Assembly (NCBI GenBank): GCA_963768765.1
Contig: CAVYJK010000028.1
Coordinates: 131,498-195,497 of the forward strand
Origin: DASWLF01 sp963768765
GTDB taxonomy: Bacteria; Desulfobacterota; Desulfobaccia; Desulfobaccales; 0-14-0-80-60-11
Length of the DNA stretch: 64,000 nucleotides
Direction: 5' to 3'
Part shown: piece after piece, positions 19,672-30,572 of the stretch
How positions within the stretch are numbered: position 1 is the first letter of the stretch
Layout of the letters: each line of letters begins with the position of its first letter
The notes under the pieces: generated by a model
Told to the model about the DNA's origin: nothing
The model's input: only the letters and a program-made list of their open reading frames with translations
Databases searched by the model: none
Program-made: the position numbers and the translations under genes

Positions 19672-22600
19672 TCGCATCATCGATTTTTCGGTGAACAACA
19701 AGGTCATCGTCTTCATCATCGTGGCCGCGGCCTGTCTGATGGGCTGGTGGTCCATGCAGCATCTGCACCCTGGACGCCGTCCCGGACCTCACCGACACCC
19801 AGGTGATCATCTACTCCCGCTGGGACCGCAGCCCGGACATCATCGAAGACCAGGTGACCTACCCCATCGTCACCGCCATGCTGGGCGCCCCCAGGGTCAA
19901 GGCCGTGCGCGGCTTTTCGGATTTCGGCTACTCCTATGTTTACGTCATTTTCGAAGACGGCACCGATATTTACTGGGCCCGGTCCCGGACCCTGGAATAC
20001 CTGTCCGGGGTGCTGCCGCGCCTGCCCGACGGGGTCAAGACCGAATTGGGGCCGGACGCCACCGGCCTGGGCTGGGTCTTCCAGTACGCCCTGGTGGACA
20101 CCACCGGCAAGCACAGCCTGGAGGAGCTGCGCTCTCTACCAGGATTGGTATCTGCGCTATTACCTGAAGGCCGTCCCCGGGGTGGCGGAGGTGGCGCCGG
20201 TGGGGGGCTTTGTCCGGCAGTACCAGGTCAATGTGGACCCCAACCGGCTGCAGGCCTACAACCTTTCCATCAGCCAGGTGGTCAAGGCGGTGCAGGGCGG
20301 CAACAAGGACGTGGGCGGGCGGCTGATCGAATTCGGCGGCACCGAGTACATGGTGCGGGGCCGGGGCTACGCCCGTTCCCTGCAGGATTTTGAAAATATC
20401 GTCCTGACCGCCAGCGAAGACGGCACCCCCATTCGGATCAAGGATATCGGCCAGGTCGTCATGGGCCGGATCTACCGGCGGGGGGTCACCGATCTGGACG
20501 GGACCGGGGAGGTGGTGTCCGGGATCGTCGTGATGCGGGAGGGCCAAAATGCCCTGGAGGTCATCGAGCGGGTCAAGGCCAAGATCAAGGAGATCGAACC
20601 GGGGCTGCCCAGCGGCGTCAAGATTGTGCCCATCTATGACCGCTCCGATTTGATCCAGCGGGCCATCGGCAACATGAAGTCCACCCTGGTGGAGGTGCTG
20701 ATCACCGTCTCCCTGGTGATCCTGATCTTTCTGTGGCACTTCCCCAGCGCCATCATCCCGGTGATCACCATCCCGGTGGCGGTGCTGATTTCCTTCATTC
20801 CCTTCCGGATGATGGGGGTCACGGCCAACATCATGTCCCTGGGGGGGATCGTCATCGCGGTGGGGGCCCTGGTGGACGCGGCCATCGTGGTGGTGGAGCA
20901 GGTCCACAAGAAACTGGAGAAATGGCACCGGACGGGCCGCCTGGAAGACTACCAGGAGGTCGTGGTCAAGGCGGTCAAGGAGGTGGCGGGGCCCAGTTTC
21001 TTTGCCCTGCTGGTGATCGCGGTGTCGTTTCTGCCGGTGCTCAGCCTGGAGTCGGTGGAAGGCCGGATGTTCAAGCCCCTGGCCTACACCAAGAACCTGT
21101 CCATGCTGGTGGCCGCGGTCTTGGCCATCACCCTGGACCCGGCCCTGCGGCTCCTGTTCACCCACATGCAGAATTTCAACTTCCGGCCGCCCTGGTTGTG
21201 CCGGATAACCAACGCCGTGCTGGTGGGCACCATTCATCCCGAAGAAAAGCACCCCATCAGCCGGCGCTTGATCCGGTTTTATGAACCGTTAGTCACCTGG
21301 TCGCTGCGCCGGAAATGGTGGGTGATCGGCGGGGCCTTCGCCCTGGTGCTCGTCACGCTCCCGGTCTATCTGCACCTGGGCTCGGAATTTATGCCGCCCC
21401 TGGAGGAAGGCTCCATTCTCTACATGCCCTCCACCATGCCGGGGATTTCCATCGGCGAGGCCCAAAAAGTGCTCCAGGTCACGGACCGCATCATCAAGGG
21501 CTTTCCCGAGGTGGACCGGGTCCTGGGCAAGGCGGGCCGGGCCGAGACCTCCACCGACCCGGCCCCGGTGTCCATGCTGGAAACGTTGATCACCCTGAAG
21601 CCCAAATCGCAGTGGCGGCCCCACCTGACCCAGGAAGAACTCATCAGCCAGATGAATGAGGCCCTGACCCTGCCGGGTCTGGCCAACGCCTGGACCATGC
21701 CCATCAAGGGCCGCATCGAGATGTTGAGCACCGGTCTGCGGACCCCCATCGGGATCAAGATCTCCGGGGCCGATGTCAAGACCATCGAGGAAATCGGGTC
21801 CCAGATCGAATCCCTGCTGCCGGCCGTCAAGGGAACCCGCAGCGTCTTCGCCGAGCGCACCGGGAGCGGCTATTTTCTCGATTTCGATTGGCATCGGGAG
21901 GAATTGGCCCGCTACGGTTTGAGCATCGATGACGTCCAGGACGTGATCCAGAATGCCATCGGCGGGGAAAATGTCACCACCACCGTGGAAGGGCGGGAAC
22001 GCTACACGGTCAATGTGCGCTACCAGCGGGATTTCCGGTCCGACTTCAGCGCCCTGGAACGCATCCTGGTGCCGGCCGCCGACGGCAAGCGGCAGATTCC
22101 CCCTGGGGCAGCTGGCCAGCATCAAGACGGTCAGCGGGCCGGCCATGATCCGGGATGAAGACGGCCTGCTGACGGGCTATGTGTATCATCGATATCGCCG
22201 GCCGGGACCCCAACGGCTATGTCGAGGAAGCGGCCCGCCTGCTCAAGGACAAGGTGAAACTGCCGCCGGGTTACGCCATCTCCTGGAGCGGCCAGTACGA
22301 GGCGGCCCAGCGGGTGAAGCAGCGCCTGCTGCTGGTGGTCCCCCTGACCCTGTTCCTGATCTTCCTGCTCCTCTATATGAACACCCGGTCCATCACCAAG
22401 ACCATGCTCATCATCCTGGCGGTGCCGTTCTCCGCGGTGGGCGCCATCTGGTTCCTGTATCTGCTGGGCTACAACATGAGCATCGCGGTCTGGGTCGGTC
22501 TGATCGCCCTGCTTGGGGGTGGATGCGGAAACGGGCATCTTCATGCTCCTGTATCTCGACCTGGCCTACGCCCAGGCGAAGGCAGGAGGGCGGCTCAGAC

Positions 22601-22897
22601 CCTGCGCCCAATTGCACGACGCCATCATCGACGGCGCGGCCAAGCGTATCCGGCCCAAGTTCATGACCGCGGCCACCCTGCTCCTGGGGCTGATTCCCAT
22701 CATGTGGGCCACCGGGGACCGGCGCCGACGTCATGAAACGCATCGCCGCCCCCATGATCGGCGGCATCTTCACCTCCTTCCTCCTGGAGTTGATGGTTTA
22801 CCCGGCCATCTACGAGATCTGGAAATGGAATTTCGAGGTGAAAAAAGCACCTTCCCGGTTCGGAACTCGCGGATTGAGAGCCCGGGAGGGGATTTAA
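19664..22897 (+). CDS. cusA: CusA-like heavy-metal RND efflux pump (frame-disrupted)
   Basis: The reconstructed protein is about 1075 residues, the normal size for HME-RND pumps. The start MINRIIDFSVNNK is typical. Seen in order: DLTDTQVIIYSRW, periplasmic porter domains, the transmembrane relay segment GGIVIAVGALVDAAIVVVEQ, EFMPPLEEGSILYMPSTMPGIS, and the second transmembrane half ending GADVMKRIAAPMIGGIFTSFLLELMVYPAIY. It exports Cu(I)/Ag(I), or less likely Zn/Co, using the proton gradient together with the upstream adaptor. Six frame breaks occur near 19770, 20138, 22100, 22184, 22515 and 22728, each resolved by removing one base. No outer-membrane CusC gene is adjacent. Confidence 0.87.
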
Positions 22898-23077
22898 GGG
22901 GGTGGTTAATGCTGTGGCTCTTGCCTTAGATTCTGCTGGTGCTTAAAGTTAAAATTGCTGGCCTGGAAAACTGACCAAGCTATCTCGCCGCTTGCGGCCT
23001 GCTGCGACCATGTGAAAGGATCCGATTTTCGGACGTTGTGCAGGAGGGTGGCGCAGAATAATTTAAAGGAGGCTAAG

Positions 23078-23425
23078 ATGAAGGCTGTGCGAAGAATCTT
23101 TTTGGTGATAACCTTAGGCCTGTCGCTGGTGCTATTTCTGGCCGGCATCGGCCTTCCGCAAGGTACCGGCGGAGGGAAAGCCGAAGTCCCCGCCAAACAA
23201 GCCACGAAAATCACCATAACCGGCAAAATAGTTTATATGAAGAGCTACGGTGGGTATATGGTGATCAGCGAAAAACCTCATGAAGAATACAAAATCCTGA
23301 ATGCAAATGAGAAAATTTTAAGCGCCGTGGCTAAAAAGGGTAAACCTGTCACCATTGAGGGTACCATGCCACGGGGAGCCTATTTGCTGCAAATCGACAA
23401 GATAGACGGCAAAAAATATCCCTAA
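23078..23425 (+). CDS. small exported protein of the copper cluster, unrecognised
   Basis: The 115-residue product starts at the ATG directly behind AAGGAGGCTAAG; an in-frame start further upstream lacks a ribosome site. A signal peptide (about residues 1-28) precedes a short beta-rich domain (ITITGKIVYMKSYGGYMVISEKP...KKGKPVTIEGTMPRGAYLLQIDKIDGKKY) with the look of a small OB-type or nucleic-acid-free beta barrel. It lies 180 bp after the pump gene on the same strand, so a periplasmic role near copper handling is possible by position only. No metal-binding Cys or His cluster is visible. A terminator follows. Confidence 0.75.
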   Translation: MKAVRRIFLVITLGLSLVLFLAGIGLPQGTGGGKAEVPAKQATKITITGKIVYMKSYGGYMVISEKPHEEYKILNANEKILSAVAKKGKPVTIEGTMPRGAYLLQIDKIDGKKYP

Positions 23426-23462
23426 AGGTCAACCATTCTTACCGGGGAATGCCAGGAATCAC

Positions 23463-23502
23463 AGGGCCCGACCGGGAAATAATTCCCCCGGGCCCTTGGT
23501 TT
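23463..23502 (+). terminator. intrinsic terminator
   Basis: The stem AGGGCCCG/CGGGCCCT with inner complementary CCGGGAA/TTCCCCC segments is followed by TGGTTTTT. It closes the copper cluster. Confidence 0.7.
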
Positions 23503-23807
23503 TTCAGCCATCCCACGATGGGTCCAGTGGCTGCGGCAAAGGCCGCCTGGATGCCGCGGACCGGGGTGTCGTACCTCAAGATGCTGCAGCTGATCCCCGC
23601 AGCCGGGAAACAAGTTCTGCCTTAACGGAATTTTAACAACCTCGCCCCACATCTTAACCCCGTTTTAATTCCCACCGTGGTAATCAAGCAGCCATCGCAT
23701 CCCGCTCCCTGAGGCCGGGAGCAAAGGGCCTCGGCGCCACGGCGGTTATCGCCCGGCGGCCGGTCTCCCTGAAACCTTTAGAACTTCAACCGGATCGGGA
23801 GGTTTTT

Positions 23808-24315
23808 ATGCCTGACAGCAAGAAAGTCAAGGATCTGATGATCCCTCTGGAGGATTATCCTCACATTCCCTACTGGTTCACCCTGCGCCAGGCCATGGCC
23901 ATCGTCCGGGAGGCGGCCATCAAGTTCGAAGGCAGCTTCGAGCCCCGGGCCGTCCTGGTGTTCGATGAAAAATATCAGCTCATGGGCATGTTGACCTTGC
24001 GGGACATCATCAAGGGGCTGGAGCCCCGGTTCCTGCAGGAGACCGGCCTGGTCAAGAGCCGACCCCAGCCTCACCGTCCTGATGGGCGATCTCTTCGGCC
24101 CCGGCTTGAAGGAGGCCTCCCAAAAACCGGTGAGCGAGGTCATGAGCCCCATCAAGGTCACCGTCCAGGGCAACGACCCCATCGCCAAGGCCCTGTTCCT
24201 GATGATCAAGGAAAACGTGGGCATGATGCCGGTGATCCAGGATAACAAAGTGGTCGGCATGATTCGCTTGAGCGATCTCTTCAAAGAGATCTCCGACATG
24301 GTGCTGGGCGATTAG
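23808..24315 (+). CDS. two-CBS-domain protein (frame-disrupted)
   Basis: The reconstructed 168-residue protein contains two CBS modules: the first includes DLMIPLEDYPHIPYWFTLRQAMAIV...AVLVFDEKYQLMGMLTLRDIIK, the second SEVMSPIKVTVQGNDPIAKALFLMIKENVGMMPVIQDNKVVGMIRLSDLF. CBS pairs bind adenine nucleotides and gate partner proteins. A +1 insertion near 24061 (AGCCGACCCC) separates them. It is 38 bp upstream of a DASS permease on the same strand, so regulating that transporter in response to energy charge is a sensible inference. Confidence 0.82.
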
Positions 24316-24353
24316 CCTGTCCCGGGACATTTAACTAGAAGGAGTTAACTACC

Positions 24354-25889
24354 ATGGCGGAAGATATCAAAAAAATGCCCGTCGGCGCCGGCCTGCCGGA
24401 GATGCCCGAAGAGATCGTCATTGCCCCCAAAAAGGTGGTCATCGACTGGAAGCGCATCATCTTTATTCTCCTGGGCCTGGCCTTATTTTTCCTCTTCTAT
24501 TTCATGTCGGATTTAGCGGACGCGGTGGACCCCTCCGGCAAGCACTTTCCCCTGCCGCCCCAAGGCCGGATGGCCATCGGCCTCTTTCTCATGGCCGCGG
24601 TCTGGTGGATCTTCGAGGTGATGCCCATCGGCGCCACCGCCATCGCCATCGGCCTGTTCCAGACCATCTTCATGATTCGCACCGCCGATGCAGCCCTGAA
24701 AGATTTCTTTGACCCCTCGGTCTGGTTTATCTTCGGCTCGGTGGTCATGGGCATGGCCTTCGCGGTCTCCGGCCTCACCAAGCGCATGGCCTACAAGATG
24801 CTGAATATCGTGGGCGAGAACACCAATTTCATCCTCCTGGGCACCTTTATCATCATCGCCGGCATGACCCTGCTCATGGCCCACACCGCGGTGGCCGCGG
24901 CCATCTTCCCCCTGCTGGTGGCCATCCACTCCCTGTACAGCGAGTCCGACCAGCCCACCAGGTTCGGCAAGGGCCTGTTCATCGGCATGGCCTGGACCGC
25001 GGGCGCGGGTTCGGTCATCACCTTCCTGGGGTCGGCCCGGGCGGTGGCCGGCGCCGGCATGTTCAAGAAATTCACCGGCGGCACGGAGATCGGCTTCTTC
25101 GAGCTCATCTGGTACATGCTCCCCTTGGGGGCGATCATGGTCTTCTTCATCTGGCTCACCGTGATCATCTTTTTCAAACCCGAGAGAGCCCGCATCGACG
25201 GCTTGCGGGAGCGGGTGGCCAGCCTGGGGAAAGAACTGGGCCCCATGAACAACAAGGAAAAGTTCGTCATCGCCATGGTGATCGTGGTCCTGACCCTGTT
25301 CATGCTCAAATCCTTCTCCCCCATCCCCTTCTTCAAGAACATGGACCGGGCGGCCATCATGATCGTCGCCACCGTGCTCTTCTTCCTCACCCGCACCCTG
25401 GTGGTGGAGGACATGGAGACCATCCCCTGGAACATCATCCTGCTGTTCGGCGGGGCCATGTCCATCGGCTACTGTCTCTATGACACCAAGGCGGCGGAAT
25501 GGATGGCCGTGAACTGGGTGACCTGGTTCCAGAAGGCCCCCTGGCTGGTCTTCGTCCTGGCCATCGCCTTCTTCGTCCTGGTCATGACCAACTTCATCAT
25601 GAACGTGGCGGCCATCGCCATCACCCTGCCGGTGTCCCTGGTCATCGCCAGGTATCTGGGCGTGGCCCCGGAAGTCATCTTCTTCGCCTCGCTGGCCACC
25701 GCGGGCATGCCCTTTAACCTGCTCATCGGCGCGGCCCCCAATGCCATCGCCTATGAGAGCAAGCAGTTCACCGCCGGGGAGTTTTTCATCTACGGCTGGA
25801 TCCCCAGCCTCATCCTCATGGCCTTTCTGGCGGTGTTCTGCTACTTCATCTGGCCCCTGCAGGGCATGCCGGTGTTGGTGGCGAAATAG
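24354..25889 (+). CDS. SLC13/DASS family sodium-anion symporter
   Basis: The 511-residue protein has about 12 hydrophobic segments after a 28-residue cytoplasmic N-terminus. DASS hallmarks include an internal repeat, TNFIMNVAAIAITLPVS in place of the usual SNT-type substrate loop, and GMPFNLLIGAAPNAIAYESKQFTAGEF near the C-terminus. Members import di- and tricarboxylates or sulfate with sodium. The sequence does not decide between them; in a sulfate reducer either sulfate or C4-dicarboxylates would fit. A strong AAGGAGTTAACTACC site precedes the ATG. It is probably cotranscribed with the CBS protein and the next permease. Confidence 0.87.
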   Translation: MAEDIKKMPVGAGLPEMPEEIVIAPKKVVIDWKRIIFILLGLALFFLFYFMSDLADAVDPSGKHFPLPPQGRMAIGLFLMAAVWWIFEVMPIGATAIAIGLFQTIFMIRTADAALKDFFDPSVWFIFGSVVMGMAFAVSGLTKRMAYKMLNIVGENTNFILLGTFIIIAGMTLLMAHTAVAAAIFPLLVAIHSLYSESDQPTRFGKGLFIGMAWTAGAGSVITFLGSARAVAGAGMFKKFTGGTEIGFFELIWYMLPLGAIMVFFIWLTVIIFFKPERARIDGLRERVASLGKELGPMNNKEKFVIAMVIVVLTLFMLKSFSPIPFFKNMDRAAIMIVATVLFFLTRTLVVEDMETIPWNIILLFGGAMSIGYCLYDTKAAEWMAVNWVTWFQKAPWLVFVLAIAFFVLVMTNFIMNVAAIAITLPVSLVIARYLGVAPEVIFFASLATAGMPFNLLIGAAPNAIAYESKQFTAGEFFIYGWIPSLILMAFLAVFCYFIWPLQGMPVLVAK

Positions 25890-25970
25890 TGGCGAGAGAT
25901 GGCCAGGAACCGTAACGCCGGTTTCCTCCCCTTCACCTGAAAACCAAGTAATGATCAAAGGGGATTATCA

Positions 25971-27712
25971 ATGCGCAAAAGGCTGATTTCCTTTCTACAT
26001 ATCTTGATCTTCCTGGTGATCTGCGGGACTCCTGGCAAGCTCCGCGGCTCTGGCCGCCGCTCCCGCCCCGGCCGGCGACCACCTGGCGCTGTCCGGGCTG
26101 GTCACCAACCCCATGGGCAAAGGCCTCAAGGAAGTGGAAGTGGAAGTGCTGGTGAACGGCCAGCACGTCAAGCCCACGGGCAAAGACGCGGAAATCGTCA
26201 CCGGCAAGCCCGGCGGCTTTGTGGCGGATTTCATCCTGCCCGCCGGGACCCTGCCCGCGGCCAAGGTGGAGGTCAAGGCCTTCAAACCCTCCTGGGAGCC
26301 CCATTCCGGCCACCCCGGTGAAGGTGGTGGAGGCGGGGGTCGATGCCCAGGGCAACCGCCTGTTCCAGGCGTCCCAGAACCTCACCATGAAACGGCACAT
26401 CACCGCGGGCTTCTGGATCGCCAGCCTCATCCTGCTGCTGGTTTACCTGGTCATCTCCTTCGAGTGGATGCACCGCACCCTGGTGTCCTTTCTGGGCGCG
26501 GCCCTCATCATCTTCATCACCTATACCCTGGGGACCTGTGACAAGTCCTTTTTCATCATCTCCTTTGACGACGCCATGGGGGCCATCGACCTGAACGTCA
26601 TCTTCCTGCTCATGGGCATGATGCTCTTCGTGGGGGTGATGAAAAAGACGGGCATGTTCCAGTTCCTGGCCTATAAGGCCTATGCCATGGCCAAAGGCAA
26701 CGTCTTTGTCCTGTCCTTCGTCCTCCAGGTCATCACCGCGGTGATTTCGGCCTTTCTGGACAACGTCACCACCATGCTCCTGGTGCTGCCGGTGACCATC
26801 GAGATCGCCGTCACCCTGAAGATCAACCCCCTGACCCTGCTGGTCCCCGAGGCCTTTGCCTCCAACGTCGGCGGCACCGCCACCCTCATCGGCGACCCGC
26901 CCAACATCCTCATCGGCTCCTATGCCGGACTCACCTTCGGCCAGTTTGTGCAGAACCTGACCCTGATCTGCGCCATCTCCCTGGTGGCCTCCTCCTTTTT
27001 CTTCGTCTGGTGGCACAAGAAGGATTACCTCAAGGCGGAAGTGAAGGATGTGAACCGCACCATCGAATTTTTGAAAGAAGAGTACCAAATCACCAACAAG
27101 AAACTGATGATCCAGGGCCTGATCCTGCTGGGCTTTGCCATCCTGTTCTTTATCCTGGGCGGGATCCTGCATCTGCCGGTGTCGATCCCCGCCCTGGTGG
27201 GCTCCCTGCTGCTGCTGGCCATCTCCGGGGAAGACATCGTGGAGATGCTGGAGAAAGAGGTGGAGTGGCCCACCCTGGTCTTCTTCATCGGCCTGTTCAT
27301 GGTCATCGCCGGGGCCGAGGAGACCGGCCTGATCCAGGTGATCGCCAACTTCGTCAAGGATGTCTCCAAAGGCAACCTGACCGCGGCCATCATCATCGTC
27401 CTCTGGGTGAGCGCCATTGCCTCGGCCTTCATTGACAACATTCCCTTCACCGCCACCATGCTGCCCATCATCGCCTTTCTGAACCAGACCATCCCCGGGG
27501 CGGAAAGCGGCGTGCTCTGGTGGTCGCTGTCCCTGGGGGCCTGTCTGGGCGGCAACGGCACCATGATCGGCGCCACGGCCAACGTGGTCACCGTGGGTCT
27601 GGCGGAAAAGGCCGGCTACCATATCTCCTTCGTGGATTACATGAAGGCCTGCTGGTGGCCCATGATGATCACCGTCACCATCTGCATGGTTTATCTCCTG
27701 ATAGCTTACTGA
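25971..27712 (+). CDS. ion-transporter superfamily permease with exported N-terminal domain (frame-disrupted)
   Basis: The reconstructed protein is about 579 residues. A signal-like leader (residues 1-25) is followed by a roughly 110-residue soluble beta-type domain (HLALSGLVTNPMGKGLKEVEVEVLV...PAGTLPAAKVEVKAFKPSWEP), then a 430-residue ArsB/CitM/NhaD-type permease with the signature SNVGGTATLIGDPPNILIGS and the second-half counterpart FIDNIPFTATMLPII. Homologues exchange sodium, citrate, arsenite or similar anions. The soluble domain in front of the permease is unusual. Two +1 insertions, near 26027 (GGGACTCCTGG) and 26297 (GAGCCCCATT), lie in the soluble part; the permease itself is uninterrupted. 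The gene is 81 bp after the DASS permease. Confidence 0.8.
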
Positions 27713-27864
27713 AGTGGGCACTCAGGCGGGGCCGGCGTGCCGGTCCCGCTTGACCAACGGCTAAGAACCGGTTATGCTTCCGAATATTGCCTTGTCCCTG
27801 TAAAAACCTCAGCGTAAAATAGTCTGGGGTCCACGGGGCAGGGAGGTGGCGGAGGCAAAACCAC

Positions 27865-29908
27865 ATGGCGCAGCAGCCATCGGCGGCGGCAGAACGGCCT
27901 GAGCTTTTACGGAACGGCCCAGCGGAACCTCCAGGCCGCCGTCTGCTCGTTTGCTTGAGCCCCAGCCCCGCCGCCCCTCGCCTGGCGCGCGCCGCCAGCC
28001 GCCTGGCCGAAGCCTCCCAGGCCGAGTGGTTCGCGGTCTATGTGGAAACTGCCCACGACCACCCCTCTTTCGAAGACCAGGAACTGGTTTCCAAGACCTT
28101 GCGCCTGGCGGCCCAACTGGGAGGGCAGGCCGTCAAGCTCTCCGGTTTCAGCCTCCGGGAGGCCATCCTGGACTTTGCCCGGGAACACCGCATCACCGGG
28201 ATCGTGCTGGAGACACCCCGCCGGCCCCGTTGGCGCCGGCTGCTTTTCGGCTCGCTGGCGGACCAGCTCCTTAAGGGCTGCCCCCACCTGGACCTTTATC
28301 TGATTTCCGAAGAAGGAGAAGAGGCCCGGCCTGCGGCGCCGCGGCGGCGCCAGGGTTGGGCCGCCTTATGGGAGTATCTTTGGGCCGCCTTGGGGGTGGG
28401 GGTCTGCACCGGGTTGGCCTTGGTCCTGTTTCCTTACCTGACCCTCACCACTTTAGTGATGATTTATCTGCTGACCACGGTGATCATCGCCTCCTTCCTG
28501 GACCGGGGGCCTTCCATCTTCGCCTCCCTGTTCAGCGTGGCCCTCTTTGCCTTCTTTTTTGTGCCGAACTACTACTCCTTTTCGGTGGCCAACACGGAGT
28601 ACGCCATCACCCTGGCGGTGATGCTCCTGGTGAGCACCCTGATCAGCAGCCTGACTTCCCGCATCCGCCACCAGGCCAGGACGGCCCGCCAGCAGGAGCG
28701 GCAGACCGCGGCCTTGCATGAAATGAGCCGCAAGCTCACCGCCAAGCTGAGCCTGAAAGACCTGCTGCACGAAGCCGTGGAGCAGATTTCCAAGACTTTC
28801 GACAGCCACACCGCCATCCTCCTGGCCGACAGTGCCGGAAAATTGGCCGTCAGCGCCGGGGAGCAATTTCCGGACGATTACGGCAGCGAAATGTTGGTGG
28901 CCAACTGGGTTTACCGCTACGGCCACTTCGCGGGCCTGGGCACCAAGACGCTCCCCAAGGCCCGGGGTTTTTACCTGCCGCTCAGCGCCTCCCAAAAGAT
29001 GATCGGCGTCTTGCGGCTGGAGCCCACCCAAGCCAACAAGATGATCGATCTGCAGTCCCTGCGGTTTCTGGAGGCCCTGGGCAGCCAGGTGGCCCTGGCC
29101 ATTGAGCGGGAGGGCCTCAGCCAGCAGGCCCAGCAGGTCCAAGTGCAGATGGAGGGCGAGCGGCTGCGCAACACCCTGCTCAGTTCCGTGTCCCATGATC
29201 TGCGCACTCCCTTGACCGTCATCGCCGGCTCCGCCAGCAGCCTGCTGGAAGGGGAAGGCAGCCTGGACCCCCAGACCAAGCGCGAGCTGTCCCAGACGAT
29301 TTACGAAGAAGCCAAGCGCCTGGACCGGTTGGTTCATAATCTGCTGGAGATGAGCCGGCTCCAGTCCGGCCAGGTCAAGCTCAACCAGGAGTGGCACGTT
29401 CTGGAAGAAGTGGTGGGCTGCGCCCTGGCGCAGCTGGAAGCCCAGCTGCAGGACTACCCGGTAGTTATCAATCTGCCGCCGGACCTCCCCATGGTGCGCA
29501 TCGACGCTCTGCTCGATGGAGCGGGTCTTCATCAACCTGCTGGAAAACGCCGCCAAGTATACCCCGGCCCAGACGCCGGTGGAGATCTCGGGCCGGATGG
29601 GCGACAAAGAACTCCTGGTGGAAGTGGCGGACCGGGGCCCCGGCTTGGCCCCGGGCGATGAGGAACTGGTCTTCGAGAAGTTCTACCAGGCTTCTGCCGG
29701 CAGCACCCGGGGGGTGGGCCTGGGGCTCACCATCTGCCGCAACATCATCGAAGCCCACGGCGGGCGCATCTGGGCCGCCAACCGTCCCGGCGGCGGCACG
29801 GTCTTCAGCTTCACCATCCCCCTGACGGAAGGCGCCCCCTTCCTGGACAGGTCCCTGCCGGAGATGCAGAAGAACCCCAGCGATGAATCCGCGCATCTTG
29901 CTGATTGA
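27865..29908 (+). CDS. KdpD-like sensor histidine kinase lacking the KdpD N-domain (frame-disrupted)
   Basis: The reconstructed protein is 680 residues. Domains in order: a Usp-like domain (about 25-155), four closely spaced transmembrane helices of the DUF4118 type (about 170-260), a GAF-like region (about 285-415), a HisKA domain with the phospho-acceptor in SSVSHDLRTPLTV (near 448), and a HATPase with the N box VFINLLENAAKY and G boxes RGPGLAP and GVGLGLTI. This is KdpD from the Usp domain onward; the 200-residue N-terminal KdpD domain with its Walker motif is absent. A +1 insertion near 29514 (CTGCTCGATGGAG) breaks the frame just before the ATPase domain. It overlaps the response regulator by 26 bp. 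Confidence 0.87.
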
Positions 29909-30572
29909 AGACGATCCCCACATCCGCCGGTTCCTGAGGGCCTCCCTCCACACCCAGGGCTTCGTGTTGCTGGAGGCCGGCACCGGCCAGGAGGGATTGT
30001 CTCTGGCCGCCTCCCAGGTGCCGGATATCGTCTTGCTGGACCTGGGGCTGCCCGACCTTGAGGGCATCGAGGTGATCCGCCGCCTGCGGGAGTGGTCCGC
30101 GGTCCCCATCATCATCCTTTCGGCCCGGGGCCAGGAACGGGACAAGGTTACCAACCTGGATGCCGGGGCCGACGATTATTTGACCAAGCCTTTTGGGGTG
30201 GGCGAACTGCTGGCGCGCATCCGGGCGGCCCTGCGCCGCTACAGCCCGGCGGAAGAAGGCAAACCCGAGGCCGTCTTCACCCTGGGGAAGCTGCGGGTGG
30301 ATTTCGAGCGGCGCCGGGTATTTCGGCAGGAAGAGGAGGTCCGCCTCACTCCCATCGAATACAAGCTCTTTTGTGTCCTCATCAAGCATCGGGGCAAAGT
30401 GGTGACCCACCGCCAATTGCTGAAAGAAGTCTGGGGACCGTCTTTTACCGAGCAGAATCCCTACTTGCGCATCTTCATTCTCAACCTCCGGCGAAAACTG
30501 GAAGACGATCCCACCCGCCCTCAATATCTGCTCACCGAACCCGGGGTGGGCTACCGCCTGCGGGGGGAATGA
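29883..30572 (+). CDS. KdpE-like response regulator
   Basis: The 229-residue OmpR/PhoB-family protein has an acidic pocket (IEDD), the phospho-acceptor in VLLDLGLPDLEG (near residue 53), the switch Thr/Ser region IIILSARG and Lys in DYLTKPF, followed by a winged-helix DNA-binding domain (FRQEEEVRLTPIEYKLFCVLIKHRGKVVTHRQLLKEVWG). The sequence is closest in style to KdpE. No kdpFABC potassium ATPase is in the window, so the regulon may be the adjacent permeases or may lie elsewhere. The start overlaps the kinase gene, implying translational coupling. Confidence 0.9.
   Translation: MNPRILLIEDDPHIRRFLRASLHTQGFVLLEAGTGQEGLSLAASQVPDIVLLDLGLPDLEGIEVIRRLREWSAVPIIILSARGQERDKVTNLDAGADDYLTKPFGVGELLARIRAALRRYSPAEEGKPEAVFTLGKLRVDFERRRVFRQEEEVRLTPIEYKLFCVLIKHRGKVVTHRQLLKEVWGPSFTEQNPYLRIFILNLRRKLEDDPTRPQYLLTEPGVGYRLRGE

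Noticed and set aside
19664..22897. Programmed frameshifting as an explanation of the cusA interruptions
   Set aside because: Six shifts at unrelated sites with no slippery heptamers or stimulatory structures cannot be programmed; indel errors are simpler.
24513..27721. Antisense frames of 479-481 codons opposite the two permeases
   Set aside because: His/Asp/Gly-rich shadows typical of high-GC codon bias; the plus-strand products are clear membrane families.
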